Of a DNA stretch of 64,000 nucleotides, positions 44,037-53,414 are shown piece after piece. The DNA comes from Mariniphaga sp963747515 (GTDB lineage Bacteria; Bacteroidota; Bacteroidia; Bacteroidales; Prolixibacteraceae), in the NCBI GenBank assembly GCA_963747515.1, contig CAVVFN010000009.1, forward strand, positions 124,001 through 188,000. The letters are read 5' to 3'. Within the stretch, counting starts at the first letter, position 1. Each line of letters opens with the position of its first letter. A model generated the notes under the pieces. It did no database searches and had not been told where the DNA came from. It worked only from the letters and a program-made list of their open reading frames with translations. A program made the translations under genes and the position numbers.

Positions 44037-44074
44037 ACGAAAAATTAAAATAGTGTCACATAAACGAAAAATTA
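44037..44074 (+). promoter_or_regulatory. Direct repeat and half-site before the TonB receptor
   Basis: ACGAAAAATTA occurs twice, at 44037-44047 and 44064-44074, with a 27-base offset. GTGTCAC at 44053-44059, between the two, is the reverse complement of the palindrome core before the regulator gene. It may be a second site for the NikR-like protein. Confidence 0.35.
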
Positions 44075-44172
44075 TGAAATCCACATGTTTTGCAAACATA
44101 AACCCTGATGAACAAAAGGCATTAAAACATATGGATTCCATTCGATCATTTAAATATTTAAAATATAAACGG

Positions 44173-46026
44173 ATGAAATTTAGATTCAGTAAATTTTTAA
44201 TTGCAGGGGGGTTGATTCTTTTCATTTTAGCTGAAGAAGCCCATGCGCAAATCAATTTTCTGCAGGATACCATAAAAATTGAAGAAGTTATTATAACCGG
44301 TTCACGAATAGAAGTAGCCCGTAAAAATATTCCGCTTACAGTTTCAACGGTTAAACGAAGCGAGATTGAACGAAGCAACGAATCGGCTTTATTTCCTGTT
44401 CTTAGCCGGCGGATTCCAGGAATGTTTGTGACCGAAAGGGGAGTGACCGGTTTTGGTGTCGGAGCCGGTTCAGCCGGACAGGTGAGTATAAGAGGTGTTG
44501 GTGGCACCTCACCCAATACACAGATTCTTGTTTTAATCGATGGTCATCCGCAGTTTCAGGGTTTATTTGGACATCCGTTGCCTGATGCTTACGTTTCGTC
44601 GGATGTGGAAAAAGTGGAAGTAATCCGCGGGCCGGCTTCTATTCTTTATGGCTCCAATGCAATGGGAGGGGTTATAAATATTATAACCAGAGAACAGCAG
44701 GAAGAAGGTTTTTCCGGAAAGGCAAGGTTATCGTATGGTTCATTTAATACACAAAAGTATATGGTCAGTGGTGGAATGAAAGAGGGACCGTTAAAGATTT
44801 TCGCATCTTTGAACCACGACCGGACGGACGGACACCGCGATTCTTCCGACTTTAAAATTGTAAACGGATACGTTAAGGCAGGATATGAAATTAACAGGAA
44901 TATTGATGTGTCTGCCGATATAAATATTGCCGATTTCAATGCGCAGGATCCGGGTTCCGTTTTCAAGCCTTCTTTTTTCGGTATTGATATCTTAAGGGGT
45001 AAAACATCACTGGCTGTTAAAAACAATTTTGAAAAAGTGGAAGGCGGGTTAATTGCATTTTACAATTTTGGAGAACACTCTTTTACCAACGGGTGGGAAT
45101 CGAACGACAGGCATATGGGCGTAAGTCTTTATCAGGGGTTGCAGTTATTTACCGGTAACCGGTTAACTTTAGGTGTGGATTTAAAAAAAGTTTCAGGAAT
45201 TGCCAATGACGGAGCTCCCGGCTCAACAGATATCTGGCACAGTGTATCGGACGTTGCAGGCTATGCTTATGTCCAGCAAACTTTAATCGACAAATTGATT
45301 TTAAGTGCGGGGCTGCGGCTGGAGAATAATTCCATGTTTGGCCTTGAAAGCATTCCACAGGTTGGATTTTCTTTTTTAGCTACAGAAAACACCACAGTGA
45401 AAGGGTCCTGGTCAAAAGGGTTCAGGAGCCCCACCCTTATGGAATTGTATCTGTTTGCTCCAAACCCTGAACTGGAGCCTGAACGCCTTACGAACTATGA
45501 ACTGGGGATGAGCCAGTCAAGTTACGACAAAAGATTTGAAATAGAACTTGCACTTTTTGCCGTTGAAGGATCCAATATGATTGAGGTCAGGCCTAATGAT
45601 GCGCCACCACCTCCTGTTAAACGGCAGAATATCGGATCATTTTCTAACAAAGGAATAGAGCTTGAACTTAACTGGGAAGTTAATGACGATTTAAGCTTCT
45701 CTTCGAATTACAGTTACCTTCATATAGATAAACCCAGACTGGCTGCACCGGAGCATCAGTTTTTCATGGAAGGAATGTATTCTTATAACAATTTCCGTTT
45801 AAACCTTTCAGTTCAGCAAATTTCAGGATTGTATATATCTACTGGAGATCCGGGGCTTATTCAGGAAAATTATACACTTGCAAATGCTATGTTGTCCTAT
45901 AAACTGACAGAAAATTTCGAGCTTTTTGTCTCAGGAAAAAATTTATTTGACCAGGAATACAGCATAAACTATGGTTATCCGATGCCAGGTATTACCTTAT
46001 TCACAGGATTGAATATCACATTTTAA
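44173..46026 (+). CDS. TonB-dependent outer membrane receptor
   Basis: The 617-residue protein has a Sec signal (FLIAGGLILFILAEEAHAQ) and a TonB-box-like start (IEEVIITGSRIEVARKNIPLTV). A plug domain follows with VLIDGHPQFQGLFGH and VEVIRGPASILYGSNAMGGVINIIT, and then a 22-strand beta-barrel ending in the aromatic LNITF. It lacks the SusC N-terminal extension and the SusD partner, so it resembles metal-chelate or vitamin receptors more than polysaccharide receptors. It lies 157 bases after the NikR-like gene. The start at 44173 puts the signal peptide first; the longer frame begins with GTG at 44053. Confidence 0.92.
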   Translation: MKFRFSKFLIAGGLILFILAEEAHAQINFLQDTIKIEEVIITGSRIEVARKNIPLTVSTVKRSEIERSNESALFPVLSRRIPGMFVTERGVTGFGVGAGSAGQVSIRGVGGTSPNTQILVLIDGHPQFQGLFGHPLPDAYVSSDVEKVEVIRGPASILYGSNAMGGVINIITREQQEEGFSGKARLSYGSFNTQKYMVSGGMKEGPLKIFASLNHDRTDGHRDSSDFKIVNGYVKAGYEINRNIDVSADINIADFNAQDPGSVFKPSFFGIDILRGKTSLAVKNNFEKVEGGLIAFYNFGEHSFTNGWESNDRHMGVSLYQGLQLFTGNRLTLGVDLKKVSGIANDGAPGSTDIWHSVSDVAGYAYVQQTLIDKLILSAGLRLENNSMFGLESIPQVGFSFLATENTTVKGSWSKGFRSPTLMELYLFAPNPELEPERLTNYELGMSQSSYDKRFEIELALFAVEGSNMIEVRPNDAPPPPVKRQNIGSFSNKGIELELNWEVNDDLSFSSNYSYLHIDKPRLAAPEHQFFMEGMYSYNNFRLNLSVQQISGLYISTGDPGLIQENYTLANAMLSYKLTENFELFVSGKNLFDQEYSINYGYPMPGITLFTGLNITF

Positions 46027-46126
46027 TTTCGAAATTAAATTGGGGAAAGAGGTTTTTTATTGTAACATCTCTTATTCTGTTTTTTTTTGTACCTTAATCG
46101 CCGGTAATTTTAATTAAACAGAACCA

Positions 46127-47104
46127 ATGAATCCAAATTCCCGTCGTGGGTTTATATCGAAAAGTGCTGCCGTAGTTGGCGGTATGTCACTGGGTTTTCA
46201 TAAGTCAAGTCCTGCAAATCAACTGTTTTCGGTTGGTATTCAGGCTGAAAAATACAAAAGGCCCATACATGTTTTTACCAAGGTACTGCAGTTTATAAGT
46301 TATGATGAAATAGCTGAAGTACTCGCTGGTTTAGGTTTTGCCGGTGCCGACTTAACCGTTCGTAAAGGAGGTCAGGTATTGCCTCAAAATGTAGAACGGG
46401 ATTTACCCAAGGCAGTTAAGGCGCTTCGTTCAGCCGGAATCGATTCCTATTTAATAACAACTGACATTATTGATGCTTCGGATAAACTTACCAGACCGGT
46501 TTTAAAGACAATGGCCGATTTGGGAATAAAATATTACCGGACGGGTTATCTGGATTACGATCTTTCAAAATCCATAACTGAAAATCTGGATGAGCACAGG
46601 CGGAAGTTTGAGAAGCTGGAGCAGATTAACCGGGAATTTGGTGTTCATGGTGGCTATCAAAATCATTCAGGCAGAGGAGTGGGCGGGCCGGTATGGGATT
46701 TATATACTTTGGTTAAAGACCGGGATCCGAAGTTTATCGGGGTTCAGTACGATATTCGCCACGCAACAGTTGAAGGAGCGGTATCATGGCCCCTGGGGTT
46801 TCGGTTATTGGCACCCTGGATTAAAACCAATGATATAAAAGACTTTATTTGGGAGAAAAATGAGAAGGGCGAATGGAAGCTTAAAAATGTTCCCCTAGGT
46901 GAAGGAATGGTTGATTTTAAAACCTATTTTGATTTGTACAAATCATTGAATATTGAAGGTCCGGTATCCATTCATTACGAATACGATTTAGGTGGTGCTG
47001 AACATGGAAGTCTGAATCCTTCTGTGTCGCTTAAAGAAATTAAAGTTTGGCTAAAAAAGGATTTGGAATATCTTGAAACCCAATTCAGGGAATTCGGATT
47101 ATGA
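46127..47104 (+). CDS. Tat-exported sugar phosphate isomerase/epimerase family protein
   Basis: The 325-residue protein starts with a twin-arginine signal (NSRRGFISKSAAVVGGMSLGF) followed by a TIM-barrel of the sugar phosphate isomerase/epimerase type: HVFTKVLQFISYDEIAEVLAGL, GVHGGYQNHSG with the metal-binding His, VQYDIRHATVEG and SIHYEYDLGGAEHG. In contrast to the cytoplasmic member at 688-1605 it is exported, as many Bacteroidota sugar epimerases of this group are. The substrate cannot be named. It follows the TonB receptor by 100 bases, with no evident terminator, so cotranscription is possible. Confidence 0.85.
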   Translation: MNPNSRRGFISKSAAVVGGMSLGFHKSSPANQLFSVGIQAEKYKRPIHVFTKVLQFISYDEIAEVLAGLGFAGADLTVRKGGQVLPQNVERDLPKAVKALRSAGIDSYLITTDIIDASDKLTRPVLKTMADLGIKYYRTGYLDYDLSKSITENLDEHRRKFEKLEQINREFGVHGGYQNHSGRGVGGPVWDLYTLVKDRDPKFIGVQYDIRHATVEGAVSWPLGFRLLAPWIKTNDIKDFIWEKNEKGEWKLKNVPLGEGMVDFKTYFDLYKSLNIEGPVSIHYEYDLGGAEHGSLNPSVSLKEIKVWLKKDLEYLETQFREFGL

Positions 47105-47120
47105 CAGCAATTGGATTAGA

Positions 47121-48473
47121 CTACCTGTTGTGCAGTTCATTTCTGAAGGAGGTTCTTACACATCTGAATCCTATATATGATTTGGCAGAATCCTGATACT
47201 CATAGGAGCGGGTTGAGTTCCGTATAAAATAGGGAATGTCTTTCCACGATCCACCCCGAATAACTTTTCGTTTCATAACCGGCGGATCATCGGGCAAGGC
47301 ATTGTATTCAATCTCAGGATTTAAATCACTGGCCACATCATAGGCCGATTCATAAAATGCACTGCTAGTCCACTCTGCTACATTTCCTGCCATGTCGTAC
47401 AACCCGTAATTATTTGGATCAAAATGGCCAACTGCCATGGCAGTGGATGAAGTCGGACTGTCGGCAACATAATTTCCCCGTAAAGGTTTAAAGTTGGCCA
47501 GAAAGCAACCGTTGTCGTTCCGGGTGTAATAACTTCCCCAGGGATAAATGGTATTGGTATGGCCTCCGCGTGCTGCAAGCTCCCATTCGGTTTCAGTCGG
47601 GAGCCTGTAGTCATGAGCAGCAGCTTCGTTCAGCCGGGAGCTGTATTCCTGCTGAAGGTTGGTCCTCCAGTTACAGAATGCACGTGCCTGTTTCCATGTG
47701 ATTCCTACTACCGGATAATTATCAAAACCTACATGAGAAAAATATTTCATGGTCAGTGGTTCATTGTAGGTATAAGTAAAGTCGCGTATCCAGGAAAGGG
47801 TATCGGGATATACGGGAACCATTTCACGCATCAGGAATGAACTTCGGTTGGCAATAGGAATGGATTCCCCATCTATGGTAACAACCGTTCCATCATATTG
47901 CTTTTTTTCAAAGTTATAGCTGTTTTTCCTGCGGGCGGCCTGCTGATAATCGACCCAGCTGTATTCATAGAATAATTTTCGGGTGTCAACTTCTTTGTAG
48001 AAAGCCAAACGTTCTTCCTCAGGGATATACAGGTCTTGCAATGCCGACTGGTACTCGGCATCCTGCCACTCAATTTTTTCATCCCAGTTGATTTTGGGTT
48101 CATCGAGAGGAATTCCCCGGACATCTTCAGTGATTAAAAAATCGGAATAAGTCTGTCCCAGCATTTTTCTTGCAATAGAATCACGCACCCAATAAACGAA
48201 CTGCCTGTATTCATTGTTGGTTATTTCCGTATCATCCATCCAGAACGATTCTACTGTAACTCTTCTGGAATTGGTGCTTAAACTTTGAAGTTCGTCGTCT
48301 GAAGGCCCTATCACATATGAACCACGAGGAATATAAACCATTCCGTATGGAGTGGATTCAAACCAGTTTTTTGAATTGCGTTCACCTCCGGGAAGATATT
48401 GAACGATTTCATTCCTGCACGAATGGAAAAGCAGGCCGGTGGCCAGGATTATATAAATCAATGCTTTTCTCAT
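47121..48473 (-). CDS. GldK-like lipoprotein (second copy, formylglycine-generating-enzyme fold)
   Basis: The 450-residue protein has a lipoprotein signal (ALIYIILATGLLFHSC) and a domain of the FGE-sulfatase type with GMVYIPRGSYVIGPSDDEL, FWMDDTEITNNEYRQFVYWV, RLPTETEWELAARGG and GNVAEWTSSAFYES. It parallels GldK (52053-53393) from end to end, including the segment DPNNYGLYDMAGNVAEW and VIRGGSWKDIPYFIRNSTRS. FGE active-site cysteines are absent, as in GldK/GldJ, so a structural role is expected. It is the last gene of the T9SS group, 92 bases after gldN. The start at 48473 places the signal first. It may be a GldJ equivalent. Confidence 0.88.
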   Translation of the reverse strand: MRKALIYIILATGLLFHSCRNEIVQYLPGGERNSKNWFESTPYGMVYIPRGSYVIGPSDDELQSLSTNSRRVTVESFWMDDTEITNNEYRQFVYWVRDSIARKMLGQTYSDFLITEDVRGIPLDEPKINWDEKIEWQDAEYQSALQDLYIPEEERLAFYKEVDTRKLFYEYSWVDYQQAARRKNSYNFEKKQYDGTVVTIDGESIPIANRSSFLMREMVPVYPDTLSWIRDFTYTYNEPLTMKYFSHVGFDNYPVVGITWKQARAFCNWRTNLQQEYSSRLNEAAAHDYRLPTETEWELAARGGHTNTIYPWGSYYTRNDNGCFLANFKPLRGNYVADSPTSSTAMAVGHFDPNNYGLYDMAGNVAEWTSSAFYESAYDVASDLNPEIEYNALPDDPPVMKRKVIRGGSWKDIPYFIRNSTRSYEYQDSAKSYIGFRCVRTSFRNELHNR

Positions 48474-48565
48474 TCCAATAATCTGATTTTTGTGAAAAAG
48501 TATATTAAACATTTGAAAAAAAGAGCCTTATGAAACCATAAGGCTAAACCCTTTCTTTTCTGGTT

Positions 48566-49414
48566 TTAATATTCCCAAAGGTCTTGTTCAAAATTAAAGA
48601 TTTCCTTTTCTATCCGCTTCGATTCCAGCATAGCATCTTTACCGGTTAAATAAGCGCTGATCTCCCTGTTGTTGTACACATTAGACTCCTGAACGATGTA
48701 GCTGTTAAAAAAGCGTTTGATGAACAGGTCGTCGTATGACATCGATTGGGCCTGGTTGTATGGGTTCATTACTACATTTGTAGCCAGAAGGTTTCTCACC
48801 TCCGGGTAATACACCCAAAATACTTTCTGACGCAGCACCTGTCCGGAAGGATCATCACTGCGCGTATATTCCCGGATAGGGCAAATCCCTAAAATACGCA
48901 CGTTTAATGAAGATGCCTGCTTGTCAAAATACCACTCTTCTTTAATCATGATTTGTTTGATCTCATTTGGCCTGATTTCCCCTTGTATGGTAACTGTTTT
49001 ACGCTCTCCGGTATCGAAATCAATGGTCTCTTCTGTAGTTGCTTCGGCACCAAAAGCTTCCTGTACCTGTTCAAAAGTCATAGGTACTTTAAAGTCATCA
49101 TCAAGTCGGGCATCGAACGGTGTTATCTGCCCGCTTTTAATTCCTTCAAGTAGCAGGGATACCAGGTTCTTTCTGCCATCTATTTCGGTCGTGGGGAAAT
49201 AGAGCGACAGGTTCATCTTTTCTCTTAAGTCGATAATGCGCCAGATTTTTTTCGACCAGAATACATCGGCCTCCCGCACGGAGGGAAGAGGCATTGGCTT
49301 TTTCTGGCTGATGTCGTTTGTTGGATAGGCGCTGTTTGTTATCTGGGCATCCACCCGGTTGGCCGAACCTGCTGCCAACAAAACTGCTATTCCGATATAA
49401 ATAAGTGTTTTCAT
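48566..49414 (-). CDS. gldN: Type IX secretion protein GldN/PorN
   Basis: The 282-residue protein has a Sec signal (LIYIGIAVLLAAGSANRVDAQ) and the GldN/PorN pattern: SVREADVFWSKKIWRIIDLREKMNLSLYFP in pieces, KQIMIKEEWYFDKQASSLNVRILGICPI and FWVYYPEVRNLLA. GldN/PorN forms the periplasmic ring of the T9SS with the lipoprotein GldK/PorK. It starts 2 bases behind the gldM stop. Its order after gldKLM is the one known from F. johnsoniae and Porphyromonas gingivalis. Confidence 0.94.
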   Translation of the reverse strand: MKTLIYIGIAVLLAAGSANRVDAQITNSAYPTNDISQKKPMPLPSVREADVFWSKKIWRIIDLREKMNLSLYFPTTEIDGRKNLVSLLLEGIKSGQITPFDARLDDDFKVPMTFEQVQEAFGAEATTEETIDFDTGERKTVTIQGEIRPNEIKQIMIKEEWYFDKQASSLNVRILGICPIREYTRSDDPSGQVLRQKVFWVYYPEVRNLLATNVVMNPYNQAQSMSYDDLFIKRFFNSYIVQESNVYNNREISAYLTGKDAMLESKRIEKEIFNFEQDLWEY

Positions 49415-49416
49415 AT

Positions 49417-51030
49417 TTATTGAATTTTTAAACCTATAGGGTCCAAATCACGGGTAGTACCGTCATCACCCACTGCTTTTATATTTGCTATGTATACAAG
49501 ACTGTTTGGATTAAGCCTTCTGAATTGTTCTTTTTGCTCATCTGTAAAACGGTTGGAGTTGCTTTCCCATGCATTTACATAACCACCTGCTCCGGATATC
49601 TCAACTCTGAATTGGGTAACGGTATATTTAAAGTTGAAATCAAAATCTTCAAGAACTGCAAGCACTCCGTCTTCAACCAAAAGGCGCTCTTTACGGATTG
49701 TGCCGCCACCTGAAAGACCGGCAACCTGTGCTACCGGGTCGGGAACTCTTTTTACACGCCAGTTTGTTGTTCCCAGCAGACGCTTCTGCCCGCCAATATT
49801 GGCATGTACCGATACTGCAGTTTTGCGTCCCTGTTCGTCCAGTTCATTGGGCTTAACAATAAATGAATTTCCTTGTTTAATTACAGATCCATTTGTCATG
49901 GATACTTCCAGATCTTCCTGCGGAATGCCTCCACCGCCAACATCGAAGGGATTTTCCAGTCCACGGTAGAATACATTCATTTGTGTGGCTGACATGGTAA
50001 CTGAAGGTTGAGTTACCTGGTACTCCTGGCTGAACGGATAATTTTTTATTATTCCTGAAGGTGTTTTGTACTTGATTGTGCCGCTCCATTTAAACGTTCC
50101 GGGTTGTGAGGTTTTTACCCTGAAAGTTGCCTTCCCGTCTGTTACCGGAACCTGCTGGCTGTTGATATAGATTTCGGGCTGTTGGGTAGTATCTTCTGCT
50201 GCCAGAAAAACATCGGCAACATATTCATCTCCCTGCAGCACAACACTTGAACTGGGGATTACCCTTGCCCCCAGTTTATTGAACAGAAATGAGCCGGCAT
50301 CGATTTGAGAATAGAGGTAATTAATAATGTTTGCTTCCGAATTTTTTACATCAATTTGAATTTTCGAAAGAAGTGTAAGAACAGCCACCAGTGGTTTATC
50401 AAGAAAACGTTCTGTTTCCCATGATTTTTTTTCGCCGCCCTCTCTAAGCTTCATCGGAGGATCAGAAGTATCGAGGGTAGCTAAAATTGTCTTTTTCAGT
50501 TCAGCATCATCATCTTCAATGAGAGAAACTAAATGTTCCCTGAATTTATCAACTTCTTCTTTTAATGCAGTGGCATTTTTTTGTGTAATCATATATTCTG
50601 AAGGGACATTCAAATCATCTTCTTTTCTCAGAATCAGCGTATCGCCGGTTTCGGTAGCATAATAAAACTCGTCGCCAATAATCCGGTTTTCAGAATTTAC
50701 AGGTTTATAACCTGATTTTCTAACGAGCTCTTCTTTTATGCGGGAGATAGAGGAAAACAGGCTGTCTGTTTCCTGATGCACATAATCGGCTTTTTCTTTC
50801 CATTCCCTGACACGGGTTTCATTTTCGGCATAGGCCTGCTCGAAAGAAGCATAGACCTGTGCGTTTTTCATGTCCACTGTTTTAAGGGTTTCATTCAAAC
50901 TGGTATCAACCACCCTGAATGCCTCAAGAACCTCGGCTGCAACATTTAAAGCAAGCATTGCAGTGAGTACAATGTACATCATGTTTATCATTTTTTGCCG
51001 CGGGGTTTCCGGACAGTTCTTTGCACCCAT
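49417..51030 (-). CDS. gldM: Type IX secretion protein GldM/PorM
   Basis: The 537-residue protein has one N-terminal membrane segment (MINMMYIVLTAMLALNVAAEVLEAF) and a long periplasmic part of four beta-rich domains, among them IPSSSVVLQGDEYVADVFLAAEDTTQQPEI in pieces and PVAQVAGLSGGGTIRKERLL near the C-terminus. With GldL it forms the proton-powered motor of the T9SS, and its periplasmic arm reaches to the GldKN ring. It lies 20 bases after gldL and 2 bases before gldN. The length is within the GldM norm. Confidence 0.95.
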   Translation of the reverse strand: MGAKNCPETPRQKMINMMYIVLTAMLALNVAAEVLEAFRVVDTSLNETLKTVDMKNAQVYASFEQAYAENETRVREWKEKADYVHQETDSLFSSISRIKEELVRKSGYKPVNSENRIIGDEFYYATETGDTLILRKEDDLNVPSEYMITQKNATALKEEVDKFREHLVSLIEDDDAELKKTILATLDTSDPPMKLREGGEKKSWETERFLDKPLVAVLTLLSKIQIDVKNSEANIINYLYSQIDAGSFLFNKLGARVIPSSSVVLQGDEYVADVFLAAEDTTQQPEIYINSQQVPVTDGKATFRVKTSQPGTFKWSGTIKYKTPSGIIKNYPFSQEYQVTQPSVTMSATQMNVFYRGLENPFDVGGGGIPQEDLEVSMTNGSVIKQGNSFIVKPNELDEQGRKTAVSVHANIGGQKRLLGTTNWRVKRVPDPVAQVAGLSGGGTIRKERLLVEDGVLAVLEDFDFNFKYTVTQFRVEISGAGGYVNAWESNSNRFTDEQKEQFRRLNPNSLVYIANIKAVGDDGTTRDLDPIGLKIQ

Positions 51031-51050
51031 AATTCGGTTACTTCAGATTT

Positions 51051-52022
51051 TTACTTTTTGTAACTCAACGCGCCCAACATGTTTCCATAAATGGTATTAA
51101 GCGCTTCCAAATGTTTATTTAACTGCTCTGCGTTTTCTTTATATTTTTGTAATTCCGAAACTGAAGATGCCAGTATTTCGTTCATATTTGTCAAATCACT
51201 GCTGAACCTGTGACTTGCTTCAAACTGGGATTTTGTTCCTTTTAACTGCGATTCGAAGCTTTCATTTAAAGCATTTATATTTTGGTTCAATTTCTCCAGA
51301 CTGGTAGAATATATTTTGGAGCCCTTACTTACTGTTTCCAATTCGGTAGAGAATTTTCCCGATGCACCATTAATTGTTTCTGCAAGTTTTTTTCCTGCTT
51401 CTGAAAGGTTAGTTGAAAATTCTTCACTGCTTTGGTTTAGCTTGTCGATAGAGATCTTACCGGTTTCAGAGATTTGCAGTGAGGCAACAGAATAGGATTG
51501 AATCAGCTTTTCTACCGAAGCATTTACTGTTTCATTAGCTCGATTGTTAATTTCGGCAAATGACATCATTGATTCTGAAGCTGAACTTAGATTTCTTACA
51601 TACATATCGGTTGCCAGTGTTGCCGAAGAAATATCGCTGATACCATTTGCTGCGTTTGACAAATTATTCAGGCTTTGGCCTACTTTATCAAACAATTCCG
51701 GTGAAAACTCTGAAGATGAAAGCAACTGGCTGAACCCATTTTTCCCCTTTTTGGAATAATCATCCAGTTCAATCATTTCATAATCGTCACGAAGTTCAGG
51801 ATATACTTTTGACCATTCAGGCATTTCAAAAGGCGGTTCAAAAGCTGATAAAAAGAAAATAAATGCTTCAGTAACCAGACCAATTGTAAGAAATAATCCT
51901 GCAAATTGCCAGTGCTGGAGTTTGAACAAAGCACCAATCATTACAACAGAAGCACCCCATCCATAAACATAGCCCATGAATGTTTTCCAGCGTTTAGTCC
52001 TAAATAGATCACCAATATTCAT
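51051..52022 (-). CDS. gldL: Type IX secretion motor protein GldL/PorL
   Basis: The 323-residue protein begins with two membrane helices (FMGYVYGWGASVVMIGALFKL and FAGLFLTIGLVTEAFIFFLSAF, residues 14-57) with a Glu in the second, the proton-path residue of GldL. The long cytoplasmic tail is mostly helical, rich in Ser and Asn, and ends in a coiled coil (ELQKYKENAEQLNKHLEAL). It is the inner-membrane half of the GldLM motor that powers T9SS export. The tail is longer than in the 215-residue F. johnsoniae GldL but fits PorL (about 310). Confidence 0.94.
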   Translation of the reverse strand: MNIGDLFRTKRWKTFMGYVYGWGASVVMIGALFKLQHWQFAGLFLTIGLVTEAFIFFLSAFEPPFEMPEWSKVYPELRDDYEMIELDDYSKKGKNGFSQLLSSSEFSPELFDKVGQSLNNLSNAANGISDISSATLATDMYVRNLSSASESMMSFAEINNRANETVNASVEKLIQSYSVASLQISETGKISIDKLNQSSEEFSTNLSEAGKKLAETINGASGKFSTELETVSKGSKIYSTSLEKLNQNINALNESFESQLKGTKSQFEASHRFSSDLTNMNEILASSVSELQKYKENAEQLNKHLEALNTIYGNMLGALSYKK

Positions 52023-52052
52023 TTTTATGAGGTTAAAGGTTTGTACTTTAAA

Positions 52053-53393
52053 TTAATTAAATTCATCTCCAAATGTTGAACGGACACAACGGAATCCAAG
52101 GTATGATTTAGTGGTATCCTGATATTCAAAGCTTCTGGTTGAAACTTGTGTAAAATAAGCAATATCTTTCCATGAACCCCCTCGTACCACCTTACGTTTC
52201 ATTACTGGAGGATCGTCGGGACGGGCATTATACGTAAAAGTTGGGTTCAAATCACTGAAATAATTATAACCTGCCTCATCGTATGCCGTTTCAGTCCATT
52301 CTGCAACATTCCCCGACATATCATATAATCCGTACTGATTAGGTTCATAACTTCCCACTTTCATGGAAGAAATGCCTCCGTCTTCAACATAATTTCCTCT
52401 CAGGGGTTTAAAATTAGCCAGGAAAACGCCATCTTCGTCACGGGCATAGTAACTTCCCCAGGGATACATGGAGAATTCTTTTCCACCACGAGCGGCATAT
52501 TCCCATTCTACCTCAGTTGGAAGACGGTACGCCTGTAAGATAGGCTGTTTTCTGGAGGTAAGATAATCGTTTTGAATCTTTGTTCTCCAATTACAAAAAG
52601 CAATAGCCTGTTTCCAGGTTACACCTACCACAGGATAATCGTCAAAACCTGGATGCCAGAAATACCGGGTTGCCCAGGGTTCGTTATATGAATAGGTAAA
52701 ATCTCTCATCCAGGTGAGCGTGTCGGGATAAACATGAACCTGATCATTCATGATAAAAGCGGAACGGTTTTCAATGGGTTGCAGTTCTCCGGAACTGTTA
52801 TAAACATTTCCGTTATATTTTTGATTTTTAAAGTCGTAACTGTTGGATCGTTTTGCTGCCTGATGCAGATCAATCCACCAATATTCATAAACCAATTTAC
52901 GCGAGTCAATTTCTTTTTTACCAAAAAAACGTTCATTTTCTGGTAAGTACATGTCTTCCATTGCCAACTGATAATCAGGATCACTCCAGGAAAGTTTTTC
53001 TTTCCAGTTAATGCGGGGTGGGTCAATAGGATTTCCATTCCTGTCTTCCGTCAATAGAAACTCAGGGTATTGGTCACCAAGCATTCTGCGGGCAATGGAA
53101 TCTCTTACCCAATGCACAAACTGACGGTATTCGTTGTTGGTAATTTCCGTATCATCCATCCAGAAAGCATCCTGGGAGACTGTTTTAGTAGGAGTTCCCG
53201 ACATTGCCGGATCCTGATCGCTTGGACCGATATTGAAGCTTCCCCGACGAACATACACCATCCCGTAGGGTTGTGTTTCACGCCATTTAGGTCTGTTTTG
53301 TACTCCGGTCAGTTCACCATTTCCCGAAGGATTACAGCTGGTGAAGCTGATAAGGGTTATGAGTACAAGTGCAATAAACAAAATTTTTTTCAT
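52053..53393 (-). CDS. gldK: Type IX secretion lipoprotein GldK/PorK
   Basis: The 446-residue lipoprotein (signal ILFIALVLITLISFTSC) has the FGE-like fold with GMVYVRRGSFNIGPSDQD, FWMDDTEITNNEYRQFVHWV, GNVAEWTETAYDEA and VVRGGSWKDIAYFTQVSTRS. It forms the outer-membrane-associated ring with GldN. It is followed by gldL 30 bases on. A close second copy lies at 47121-48473, at the other end of the operon. The PorP gene precedes it by 21 bases, so porP-gldKLMN-gldK2 reads as one unit. Confidence 0.94.
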   Translation of the reverse strand: MKKILFIALVLITLISFTSCNPSGNGELTGVQNRPKWRETQPYGMVYVRRGSFNIGPSDQDPAMSGTPTKTVSQDAFWMDDTEITNNEYRQFVHWVRDSIARRMLGDQYPEFLLTEDRNGNPIDPPRINWKEKLSWSDPDYQLAMEDMYLPENERFFGKKEIDSRKLVYEYWWIDLHQAAKRSNSYDFKNQKYNGNVYNSSGELQPIENRSAFIMNDQVHVYPDTLTWMRDFTYSYNEPWATRYFWHPGFDDYPVVGVTWKQAIAFCNWRTKIQNDYLTSRKQPILQAYRLPTEVEWEYAARGGKEFSMYPWGSYYARDEDGVFLANFKPLRGNYVEDGGISSMKVGSYEPNQYGLYDMSGNVAEWTETAYDEAGYNYFSDLNPTFTYNARPDDPPVMKRKVVRGGSWKDIAYFTQVSTRSFEYQDTTKSYLGFRCVRSTFGDEFN

Positions 53394-53414
53394 AGCTCAA
53401 ATATATCGCTTTCT

